Positions 53,109 through 61,413 of a stretch of 64,000 nt of DNA are shown here, one piece after another. The DNA is from an uncultured Prevotella sp. (GTDB taxonomy: Bacteria > Bacteroidota > Bacteroidia > Bacteroidales > Bacteroidaceae). Position numbers and translations under genes: made by a program. The number at the start of each line of letters is the position of its first letter. Within the stretch, counting starts at the first letter, position 1. Where the stretch lies: positions 12,109 through 76,108 of the forward strand of contig CATXJC010000003.1 of assembly GCA_958369755.1 (NCBI GenBank), written 5' to 3'. The notes beneath the pieces are model-generated. The model saw only the letters and a program-made list of their open reading frames with translations. It was not told where the DNA came from and did no database searches.

Positions 53109-55220
53109 ATGCAAGTCAAACAAATGTTATTTCCGATGATGAGTATGGTGCTGAGTATAGCTCCCTGCTCTCATCTCCATGCGCAAGGACAGACTCCGGT
53201 ATCGCAGATGGAGAAGCTGGACCGTGGCTTGATGGCTTTGCCTGCCCAGAACCAGGGAATCTTCCTCAGTTGGCGATTGCTGGGTACGGATAGCAAACAC
53301 GTATGCTTCGATGTGGAGAGGGATGGAAAGATTATCGCCCATCAGGTGAAGCTGACCAATTATACAGACCGGAAAGGTTCCTCTGCCAATACCTATCGGA
53401 TCATCACTTATCAGAAAGAACCCAGGATGGATGCTTCGGCTGAAAGAGAAGTTTCGAAGGCGGTGAAGCCATGGAACGATCTCTATCGCTCCCTGCCCAT
53501 CAACCGTCCTGCCGGCGGTGTCACTCCCGATGGAAAATCCTACGAATATACCCCCAACGACTGTAGCGTGGGCGATGTGGATGGGGATGGAGAATACGAA
53601 ATCATCCTGAAATGGGACCCAACCAATTCGCATGACAATTCGCACAATGGATATACGGGAGAAGTCATCTTCGACTGCTATAAGCTGGATGGAACCCAAC
53701 TCTGGCGCATCAATCTGGGTAAGAATATCCGTGCCGGTGCTCACTATACCCAGTTCCTGGTCTATGATTTCGATGGCGATGGCAAGGCGGAGATGATCTG
53801 CAAGACATCGACGGGTTCGGTAGATGCCAAGGGAAAGTTTGTGAGCGATGCGGCTACGGATGCCGGAATCCGAGAACTGGACAATGCTGCCGATTATCGC
53901 AATTCGAGAGGTCGCATTATGGCAGGTCCCGAACTGCTTACAGTCTTTAATGGCGAAACCGGAAAGGCGATGCATACCATCTGGTATCAGCCCAACCGAT
54001 CCTTCGGTACAGGCCGGCAGGTGGAAGAGGGAGAGCATCTGGAGAACGGATTCCCTGCCTATTCTTCAGTCTGGGGCGATAAGAACAACTATGGCAACCG
54101 TGGCGAGCGATACCTTGCCGGTGTGGCTTTCCTGGAGGGTGCCGACAAGCAGCCAAGTGCCGTGATGTGCCGTGGCTATTATACCCGTTCTTATCTCTGG
54201 GCGGTAGATTTCGACGGAAAGGAACTCAAGACCAAATGGCTCCATGCTTCGCTGACTCCCAACGACTGGAAGGTAACCGATACCGATGGAAAGGTACTGA
54301 AGGAGGCTCATGGATGTAAGAATACGGCTTATGCCCAGGGTGCTCACAGTCTGGCTGTGGGCGATGTGGATGGGGATGGATGTGACGAGATTACCTACGG
54401 ATCTGCAGCCATCAACCATGATGGAACCTTGTTGTATTCTACCGGATTGAGACATGGCGATGCGCAGCATCTTGCCGATCTTGATCCCGACCGACCGGGA
54501 TTGGAATATTATATGGTACACGAAGAATATCCCTACGGTTCTGATCTGCGGGATGCACGAACAGGCGAAATCCTGTTCCGTACACTCGATAAGGATGATA
54601 CCGGAAGAGGATTGGCTGCTGATATCGATGCCCAGCATCGGGGATATGAACTTTGGTGTTCGGATGCTCCTGTTGTAAGAGACATCAAGGGTAAGCCTGT
54701 TTCGGCAGAAACATCTTTATCCTATAAGAAGAATCATGAAGCTGATCATTTCAGAAGTAATGAGAAAACGAGTTTCAGAGCTGTTTCCAGAATGCCGGCA
54801 ATGAACTTCCGGATTTATTGGGATGGTGACTTGCAGGATGAACTTCTGGCAAATGGTCGTTCTCCGCATTTTCCGCCTTATCTCCAGAAATGGAACGGAA
54901 AGGAAGCGGTAGCTTTACCTTTGAGCAATGGCAAGCAACTGTATGAGATGGGAAACTCGGTGAGTTGTAACTGGTCGAAGGCAACTCCTAATCTGCAGGC
55001 TGATCTCTTCGGAGACTGGAGAGAGGAAGTTGTCTATTGGGATGAGAGCGATGCATCGCATCTCAATATCTTCACCACCAATATTCCGACAGAATATCGG
55101 GTTCCAACTCTGATGCACGACCATATCTATCGTATGGGAGTGGCTTGGCAGAATGTGGGATATAATCAACCTCCTCATTTGGGATATTATCTGCCTGATC
55201 ATGCAGAAAGGATTAAGTGA
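53109..55220 (+). CDS. PL11 rhamnogalacturonan lyase
   Basis: This 703-residue exported enzyme has a signal peptide ending near HLHAQG. It shows the eight-bladed propeller features of PL11 (YesW type): MEKLDRGLMALPAQNQGIFLSWRLLGTD at the start, repeated calcium sites GDVDGDGEYEI, YDFDGDGKAEM and GDVDGDGCDEI, and LQADLFGDWREEVVYW near the end. It cleaves the rhamnose-galacturonate bond of the RG-I backbone by beta-elimination and produces the unsaturated ends that GH105 removes. Its TGA is the first base set of a heptad repeat. It is first in the run PL11, CE12, unassigned protein. Confidence 0.95.
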   Translation: MQVKQMLFPMMSMVLSIAPCSHLHAQGQTPVSQMEKLDRGLMALPAQNQGIFLSWRLLGTDSKHVCFDVERDGKIIAHQVKLTNYTDRKGSSANTYRIITYQKEPRMDASAEREVSKAVKPWNDLYRSLPINRPAGGVTPDGKSYEYTPNDCSVGDVDGDGEYEIILKWDPTNSHDNSHNGYTGEVIFDCYKLDGTQLWRINLGKNIRAGAHYTQFLVYDFDGDGKAEMICKTSTGSVDAKGKFVSDAATDAGIRELDNAADYRNSRGRIMAGPELLTVFNGETGKAMHTIWYQPNRSFGTGRQVEEGEHLENGFPAYSSVWGDKNNYGNRGERYLAGVAFLEGADKQPSAVMCRGYYTRSYLWAVDFDGKELKTKWLHASLTPNDWKVTDTDGKVLKEAHGCKNTAYAQGAHSLAVGDVDGDGCDEITYGSAAINHDGTLLYSTGLRHGDAQHLADLDPDRPGLEYYMVHEEYPYGSDLRDARTGEILFRTLDKDDTGRGLAADIDAQHRGYELWCSDAPVVRDIKGKPVSAETSLSYKKNHEADHFRSNEKTSFRAVSRMPAMNFRIYWDGDLQDELLANGRSPHFPPYLQKWNGKEAVALPLSNGKQLYEMGNSVSCNWSKATPNLQADLFGDWREEVVYWDESDASHLNIFTTNIPTEYRVPTLMHDHIYRMGVAWQNVGYNQPPHLGYYLPDHAERIK

Positions 55221-55248
55221 AGAGTGATGAATGAAGAGTGAAGAATTC
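55217..55248 (+). repeat. GTGAAGA heptads anchored on the PL11 stop codon
   Basis: Four units, GTGAAGA, GTGATGA, ATGAAGA and GTGAAGA, start inside the PL11 TGA. No inverted arm is present before the next gene. Confidence 0.85.
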
Positions 55249-55295
55249 TCTTGTATATAATCTAACGATAATAATTTGATAAAAATACGTAGCTA

Positions 55296-56912
55296 ATGAA
55301 AAGAATATTATTTGCCATCTCATTGATGGCAGCAACTACAGCTTCCTTTGCCCAGGTGGCAAAACCGATGGAAGATGTCAACAAGGTTATCGACAATACC
55401 GTAGATAGCCTGAACAAGGCGATGACCGCACGAATTCAACCGGGAACCAGTCGCAAGGGAAACAACCCGGTACTCTTCCTGATAGGTAACTCTACCATGC
55501 GCAATGGCACACTGGGTAATGGTAACAACGGCCAGTGGGGCTGGGGATACTACGAGCACGAGTTCTTCGATGCCAACAAGATTACGGTAGAGAACCAGGC
55601 GCTCGGAGGCATGAGCAGCCGTACCTTCTACAACCGTCTGTGGCCGGATGTGCGCAAGGGCCTCAAGGCTGGCGACTGGGTGATTATCTCCATCGGTCAT
55701 AACGACAATGGTCCATACGATAGTGGCAGAGCACGTGCCAGCATCCCTGGCATCGGCAAGGATTCGCTCAATGTCACCATCAAGGAGACTGGCGTGAAGG
55801 AGACTGTTTATACTTACGGTGAATACATGCGCAAATACATCAACGACTGCAAGGCGCTGGGTGCTCATCCTATCCTGATGTCGCTGACTCCACGTGATGC
55901 CTACGATGAAAACGATAAGATTGTCCGTGTGAACAAGACTTTCGGCTTGTGGGCAAAGCAGGTGGCTGAGCAGGAAGGAGTTCCTTTCGTAGATCTGAAC
56001 GAGATTTCGGCAGCCAAGCTCGATAGCTATGGTCATTGGAAGGAGAAGTATCATTTCTTTAAAGATCATATCCACACCTCCCGTTTCGGAGCGATGATGA
56101 ATGCCCGGTCGGCAGCAGAAGGATTGGCTGAAAGCAAGGATCCTGAGCTGGCTCCTTTGCAGGCGATGATGATCAATGTGGCTTTGCCTGTGGAAAATTT
56201 TAAACGTGAACCAGGCAAACCGGTTGTCTTCTTCACAGGCGACAGCACCGTAAAAAATGCCGATAAGGATGAAGACGGCATGTGGGGCTGGGCATCTCAG
56301 GCTTACACCATCTTCAATCCTAAGAAGATTACCTGTGTGAATGCAGCTAAGGCGGGTCGCAGTTCCCGTTCTTATCTCAATGAGGGAAGATGGGATAAGG
56401 TATATAACAGTCTTCAGCCGGGCGACTACGTACTCATCGAGTTTGGTCATAATGACATCTGTTCTATGACCGATAAGAAGATGCGTGGTTCCATACCTAG
56501 TTCCAAGGATACCTGCCATGTCTACCAAATGGAAGAAAGCAAGCAGTATGAGGTGGTTTATTCTTTCGGCTGGTACCTGAAGAAGTTCATCCAGGATGTG
56601 CGTGAGAAGGGAGCTACTCCAATTCTCGTTTCCCTGACTCCTCGCAACGAGTGGGCTCATGGCAAGATGGAGCGTCGTAACGATAGCTACGGAAAGTGGT
56701 ATCGTGAGGTGGTAGCCGAAACGGGCGTTGCTTTCCTCGACCTCCACAACATCGCTGCTGATTCTTACGATAAGATAGGTAAGGAAAAGGTGAAGGCTTA
56801 TTACAAGAAAGATCATACACACACCAGTCTGAAGGGTGCACGGCACAATGCAAGGTGCGTGGCTAAGGGGTTGAAGAAGATGAAGAGTCCATTGGCAAAA
56901 TATTTGAAATAA
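55296..56912 (+). CDS. Two-domain CE12-type rhamnogalacturonan acetylesterase
   Basis: This 538-residue secreted protein (signal MKRILFAISLMAATTASFAQ) holds two complete SGNH esterase domains. Domain 1 (about 55-280): nucleophile S66 in GNSTM, GHND at 134-137, and D257/H260 in DHIHTS. Domain 2 (about 308-530): S317 in GDSTV, GHND at 384-387, and D506/H509 in DHTHTS. Both keep all key residues. Enzymes of this type remove acetyl groups from galacturonate in rhamnogalacturonan and open the backbone to lyases and hydrolases. It lies 76 bp after the PL11 gene. The fusion of two active domains is less common than one. Confidence 0.92.
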   Translation: MKRILFAISLMAATTASFAQVAKPMEDVNKVIDNTVDSLNKAMTARIQPGTSRKGNNPVLFLIGNSTMRNGTLGNGNNGQWGWGYYEHEFFDANKITVENQALGGMSSRTFYNRLWPDVRKGLKAGDWVIISIGHNDNGPYDSGRARASIPGIGKDSLNVTIKETGVKETVYTYGEYMRKYINDCKALGAHPILMSLTPRDAYDENDKIVRVNKTFGLWAKQVAEQEGVPFVDLNEISAAKLDSYGHWKEKYHFFKDHIHTSRFGAMMNARSAAEGLAESKDPELAPLQAMMINVALPVENFKREPGKPVVFFTGDSTVKNADKDEDGMWGWASQAYTIFNPKKITCVNAAKAGRSSRSYLNEGRWDKVYNSLQPGDYVLIEFGHNDICSMTDKKMRGSIPSSKDTCHVYQMEESKQYEVVYSFGWYLKKFIQDVREKGATPILVSLTPRNEWAHGKMERRNDSYGKWYREVVAETGVAFLDLHNIAADSYDKIGKEKVKAYYKKDHTHTSLKGARHNARCVAKGLKKMKSPLAKYLK

Positions 56913-56988
56913 GAAAAACCTGAGCCGTGATAAAATAAGATGCCCGTTTTCGAGTTTATAAATATAAAAACAAAGGTTTGAAAACGTT

Positions 56989-59900
56989 ATGAACAATAAG
57001 ATTTCTAAAATAGGAATGCTCAGTGCGCTGGCGTTATCTTGTACTCTCACGATGGGAGCGCGAGATATCGTACAGCGCACTGCTCATTATATGCCCGAAG
57101 GTAATGCCTTCGTCTGTGTGAATGGCAGCAGCCGTTATACCCGTGCTCTCTATGGCAGTACGGCTGAATGGCGGTTAGAAACCAGCGACCGCCCTGTCTT
57201 TGCCACCTACAAGAAGAACCAGACGGGCAATATCCGCTTCCGGATATCGAATGGGGAACAGATGATGTGGCTCGATGAGGCTGAATACTGCAAGGCGAGT
57301 TATGAGGCAGGACGCCGTAACTATCTCCTGAAAGACAGGCGATGGGGAAAGGGTGAACTCGATATTTCCGTCCTGGCTTTTCCTGATACAGAAGGAGCTG
57401 TCTGGCGTTTTACCGTTCGTGGATTCGATAACAGAAAACTGAAGGTAGAGGCAGTCTTGAGCCAGACCGCTGTTCCTAAACCAGTCCGTTCGGGTGATAT
57501 CGGAAGTTTCCTGAAACCAGGAACCTTTGAACCTGCCACATCAGAAACGTCAGTTCTCGGGTCTGTATCCAGGCTTTCTCCCGGTTCCATCTTTTATTTC
57601 TCGGTAGATGGAGAAAACCAGCTTTCTACTGCTGAAAATGCGAAGATGCAGTCCCGATATGATGCAGCAGAGCAATGGCGTAGCAAACTTGCTTCATCTG
57701 TCGTCTTCCATACCCCCGATGCCTATATCAATCCGATAGGTGGCGCTCTGGTCATGGCTGCCGATGGTGCCTGGGACAGGAAGGTTTGGCAGCATGGAGC
57801 TGTGGGGTGGCGCATGTCTTTGCCCGGCTGGCGAGGTGCCTATATGGGCGATTTCCTCGGCATGCAGGATAGACAGCGTATCCATTTTGATGCATACGCC
57901 AAAAGTCAGGTAATCGATGTGCCGGTTACCGAACCGCATCTCATGGACGAGAAGAACAACCTGGCGCGCGGTACCTATAAATGGGGTACTCCTATGTATA
58001 GTAACGGCTATATCTGCAGAAATCCGGAGAAGAACAACCAGTTTCATCATTACGACATGAACCTGGTTTATATAGATGAATTGCTTTGGCATTTCCAGTT
58101 TGATGCAGATACGGCTTATATGCGCAAGATGTGGCCTGTCATCAAGAGTCATCTAGCTTGGGAAAAGCAGGCTTGGGATCCCGACAATGATGGTCTTTAT
58201 GATGCCTATTGCTGTATCTGGGCGAGCGATGCCCTGCAATACAACAGCGGTGCTGTGACCCATTCTTCCGCCTATAACTATCGTGCTAATCTTCTGGCAG
58301 CTCGCATCGCCGGAATCATCGGTGAAAATCCGCAACCTTATCAGGAGGAAGCTGATAGAATTCTGAAAGCTATGAACGAAAGATTATGGCTGAAGGATTC
58401 CGGGCATTGGGCTGAGTATCAGGATTTCATGGGCTTGAAGCGTGTGCATCGGGATGCGGCTCTTTGGAGCATCTATACTCCGATAGATTGTGGAGTGGGA
58501 ACTCCTGTACAGAACTATCAGGCAACCAGATATATCGACCGGCATATTCCGCACATCCCTTATATATATAATAAGGTGGAATATCAGACCCTGAGCACTT
58601 CTGACTGGGCTCCTTACGAATGGAGCATCAACAATGTGGCGATGGCTGAAGTGATGCATACCGTTCTGGCTTACTATCAGGCGGGAAGAACGGAAGAGGC
58701 TTATCAGTTGCTGAAGGCAAATATTCTCGACTTCATGTATCTTGGCAGCAGTCCTGCCAACTTCGGACAGTTATCGAAGATGGATGTTGCCACAGGTGAA
58801 GGCTATCGTGATTTTGCCGATGTTACCGGCATCTCGTCCCGTGCCCTTATCCAAGGCTTGTATGGTATCACACCTAACGCTTTGGAGGGTGAGTGTATCC
58901 TCCGTCCGGGATTTCCTGCTGCCTGGGATAGTGCTTCGGTGCATACTCCTTATCTCGATTATTCGTTTAAGCGGGTGAACGGGAAGGAAATTTTCGAAAT
59001 CAGACAGAATTTCAAGCAGCCTTTGAAGATTGTGATTCGTCAGAATATGGGAGAAGGAAAGTATCTGGATACTGCTTTCTCTACCGAAAAGGTACAGCAT
59101 ATTGAATTGCCGGTAGTCAAGCCTGAGAAAGAAGAGAAAAGAACGTTGGAATGTGCATATACGTTGGCGGAAAGCATCGCAGAGCAATCTGTAGATGTCT
59201 GGGCTTCTACCAAGGGCGTGGGTAACGACTTTGACGAAGTAAAACCGGAAGAGTGCCGATGGGTGAACATGGACAAGGTGTTTAATGCAAACGTAAGCGA
59301 CATCTTCAAGAACCAGTATCTATCGCCTCGTTCGCCATATACTACACTCTGTGTGCCAACCCAGGGCATCGGCGACTGGTGTTCTACCAAGAAGACGGCT
59401 CATGTTGATGATACGAAGTTCAGAAGTCTTATCAAGGATGGTGTGTTCTGGGCACACGTAGATGGCGATTTGCCGTTCCGCTCTCCAAAGGAAGGTAAGA
59501 ATATCGTTTATACTTCTCTCTGGGACAACTATCCGGACAGCATCTCTGTCATGTTGAGAGGCAAGGCTTCTCATGCTTATCTCCTGATGGCTGGTTCTAC
59601 CAATCCGATGCAGTATGCTATAGAAAATGCAGTGGTAAGAGTAGAATATGCTGATGGAACCAGGGATGAACTGATGCTGACTCCACCGGTTAACTGGTGT
59701 CCGATAGAGCAGGATTTTTTGGAGAATGCCACTGCCTTCCCGCAGCCGGAACTTCGTCCTTATCGCATAGGTCTGGCATCGGGCAAGGTGAGTCGTCATC
59801 TCTTCCGTGATCTTCATCTGGAAGTCAACAAAAACATGGCAGATGTGCCTGGTTTCAAGAAAGCCGTGGCAGAAATAGAGGGTGGAGCTGCGATATTGCT

Positions 59901-60003
59901 CGACATGCCTCTGGATGCAAGGAAGAAATTGAAGCGTTTCACTTTAAGGGCGCTGAGCAACGAGGTGGTTGTCGGATTAATGGGAATTACCCTGCAGAAA
60001 TAG
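56989..60003 (+). CDS. Large exported PUL protein, DUF4450-like, with (alpha/alpha)6-type central domain
   Basis: This 1004-residue protein has a signal sequence (MLSALALSCTLTMGA), an N-terminal beta-sandwich region (about 25-250) and a central part (about 260-640) resembling six-hairpin glycosidases: MWPVIKSHLAWEKQAWDPDNDGLYDAYCCIWASD, HSSAYNYRANLLAARIAGIIGE, and LKRVHRDAALWSIYTPID. A further beta region with DNYPDSISVML follows. The DUF4450 label is from memory. Acidic residues in DPDNDGLYD and in DWAPYEWSINNVAMAE are candidates for catalysis. Between CE12 esterases in an RG-I locus, an exo-glycosidase for a side chain or an unusual uronic acid is plausible. No activity can be assigned. Confidence 0.75.
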   Translation: MNNKISKIGMLSALALSCTLTMGARDIVQRTAHYMPEGNAFVCVNGSSRYTRALYGSTAEWRLETSDRPVFATYKKNQTGNIRFRISNGEQMMWLDEAEYCKASYEAGRRNYLLKDRRWGKGELDISVLAFPDTEGAVWRFTVRGFDNRKLKVEAVLSQTAVPKPVRSGDIGSFLKPGTFEPATSETSVLGSVSRLSPGSIFYFSVDGENQLSTAENAKMQSRYDAAEQWRSKLASSVVFHTPDAYINPIGGALVMAADGAWDRKVWQHGAVGWRMSLPGWRGAYMGDFLGMQDRQRIHFDAYAKSQVIDVPVTEPHLMDEKNNLARGTYKWGTPMYSNGYICRNPEKNNQFHHYDMNLVYIDELLWHFQFDADTAYMRKMWPVIKSHLAWEKQAWDPDNDGLYDAYCCIWASDALQYNSGAVTHSSAYNYRANLLAARIAGIIGENPQPYQEEADRILKAMNERLWLKDSGHWAEYQDFMGLKRVHRDAALWSIYTPIDCGVGTPVQNYQATRYIDRHIPHIPYIYNKVEYQTLSTSDWAPYEWSINNVAMAEVMHTVLAYYQAGRTEEAYQLLKANILDFMYLGSSPANFGQLSKMDVATGEGYRDFADVTGISSRALIQGLYGITPNALEGECILRPGFPAAWDSASVHTPYLDYSFKRVNGKEIFEIRQNFKQPLKIVIRQNMGEGKYLDTAFSTEKVQHIELPVVKPEKEEKRTLECAYTLAESIAEQSVDVWASTKGVGNDFDEVKPEECRWVNMDKVFNANVSDIFKNQYLSPRSPYTTLCVPTQGIGDWCSTKKTAHVDDTKFRSLIKDGVFWAHVDGDLPFRSPKEGKNIVYTSLWDNYPDSISVMLRGKASHAYLLMAGSTNPMQYAIENAVVRVEYADGTRDELMLTPPVNWCPIEQDFLENATAFPQPELRPYRIGLASGKVSRHLFRDLHLEVNKNMADVPGFKKAVAEIEGGAAILLDMPLDARKKLKRFTLRALSNEVVVGLMGITLQK

Positions 60004-60040
60004 ACAGGAATAATAGTTTTTGAACGATTTTTATATAAGA

Positions 60041-60075
60041 AGGATAAAAAGCATAATATCTTTTTGTCCTTTTTA
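60041..60075 (+). terminator. Terminator after the 1004-residue protein gene
   Basis: AGGATAAAAAG (60041-60051) pairs with CTTTTTGTCCT (60060-60070, one G-T pair), followed by TTTT. Confidence 0.75.
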
Positions 60076-60077
60076 TG

Positions 60078-60085
60078 TATCTTTG
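60078..60085 (+). promoter_or_regulatory. Promoter of the single-domain CE12-GH2 run
   Basis: TATCTTTG matches TAnnTTTG, 64 bp before the chosen start at 60142. Confidence 0.7.
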
Positions 60086-60141
60086 CTCTCGAAATTCAAT
60101 CATAGCCAAGATGAATGACAACAACAGAAAAAATAATTTAT

Positions 60142-61398
60142 ATGAAAACTAGAAATTTTTTATTTACCAGCCTGCTGGCGCTAGCTTTTACTGTAGCCGT
60201 CAATGCCCAGACTTTTGATATTGATATGTTGAAGGTGCAGCCTGTCTATTCCGCAGAGAAGGGGCAGGGATATGACATCGTGGCTGCACCAAAAGCTAAG
60301 AGTAATGCCCCTTTCTTCTATTCTGTGAAGGTGGCAGATGGCAACTATAAGGTCACCGTGGTGCTCGGTTCTAAGAAGAAAGCAGGCAAGACTGTGGTTC
60401 GTGCCGAGAACCGAAGACTGATGCTCGATGAGGTGAGTACCAGGAAGGGGGAGTTCAAGACTTTCTCCTTCGTCGTGAACAAGCGTTCTCCTTATATTAC
60501 CGATAAAATGAACGTAAAAATCAAACCTCGCGAGAAGGAGACGTTTACCTGGGATGAGAAGCTGACCTTGGAGTTTACTGGTGCTGCCCCAGCTGTAAAG
60601 AGCATCAAGGTGGAACCGGCTCCTGCTGAAACCACCACCGTTTTCCTCTGCGGCAACTCTACGGTAGTAGATCAGTTTACAGAGCCATACGCTTCCTGGG
60701 GACAGATGGTGACTCGCTGGTTTGGTCCGGAGGTGGCTATCTCAAACCATGCCGAAAGCGGATTGACAGCAGGTTCCTTCCTTGCTTCCAACCGTCTGGA
60801 CAAGGTGCTGGCGATGATGAAGAAGGGCGACTACGTGATTTGTGAGTTCGGACATAACGACCAGAAGGAGAAGTCTGCAGGCAGTGGTGCCTGGTATAAC
60901 TTCTCTTATAATCTGAAGAAGTTCATCGATGAGGTCCGCAAGAAGGGTGGCAACATCATCTTCGTAACTCCTACTCAGCGTCGCTTCTTCGATGAGGCTA
61001 CCCATAGCAAGATTCAGGAGACTCATAAGGATTATCCTGATGCCATGAGAGTTGTGGCAAAGAGAGAGGATGTTCCTGTCATTGAACTCCACGATATGAC
61101 CCGCACTTTCTTCGAGACTTTGGGTTATGAGAACAGCAAGAAGTCGCTGGTTCACTATCCGGCAAATACTTATCCAAACCAGCCTAAGGCTTTGGAGGAT
61201 AACACCCACTTCAATCCATATGGTGCCTACGAGGTGGCTAAGATGGTGGTGATGGGTATGAAGCAGCTCAATCTGCCTATCGTGAAGTATCTACGCAGTG
61301 ACTGGAAAGACTACAATCCTGCCCAGCCAGATGATTTCAATCAATTCGTGTGGTATCCATCCGTGAATCAGAATGTAACCAAGCCGGACGGAAATTAA
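60142..61398 (+). CDS. Single-domain CE12-type rhamnogalacturonan acetylesterase with N-terminal accessory domain
   Basis: This 418-residue exported protein (signal MKTRNFLFTSLLALAFTVAVNAQ) has an N-terminal beta-sandwich domain (about 25-160), likely carbohydrate-binding, and an SGNH esterase domain (about 165-400). The triad is S173 in CGNSTVVDQ, with D353 and H356 in EDNTHFNPYGA; GHND lies at 237-240. The family removes acetyl groups from RG-I galacturonate. The 60142 ATG gives a proper signal peptide; an in-frame ATG at 60115 is possible but adds nine non-hydrophobic residues. GH2 follows 16 bp later in the same transcript. Confidence 0.92.
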   Translation: MKTRNFLFTSLLALAFTVAVNAQTFDIDMLKVQPVYSAEKGQGYDIVAAPKAKSNAPFFYSVKVADGNYKVTVVLGSKKKAGKTVVRAENRRLMLDEVSTRKGEFKTFSFVVNKRSPYITDKMNVKIKPREKETFTWDEKLTLEFTGAAPAVKSIKVEPAPAETTTVFLCGNSTVVDQFTEPYASWGQMVTRWFGPEVAISNHAESGLTAGSFLASNRLDKVLAMMKKGDYVICEFGHNDQKEKSAGSGAWYNFSYNLKKFIDEVRKKGGNIIFVTPTQRRFFDEATHSKIQETHKDYPDAMRVVAKREDVPVIELHDMTRTFFETLGYENSKKSLVHYPANTYPNQPKALEDNTHFNPYGAYEVAKMVVMGMKQLNLPIVKYLRSDWKDYNPAQPDDFNQFVWYPSVNQNVTKPDGN

Positions 61399-61413
61399 TA
61401 AAATGAATTTGAA

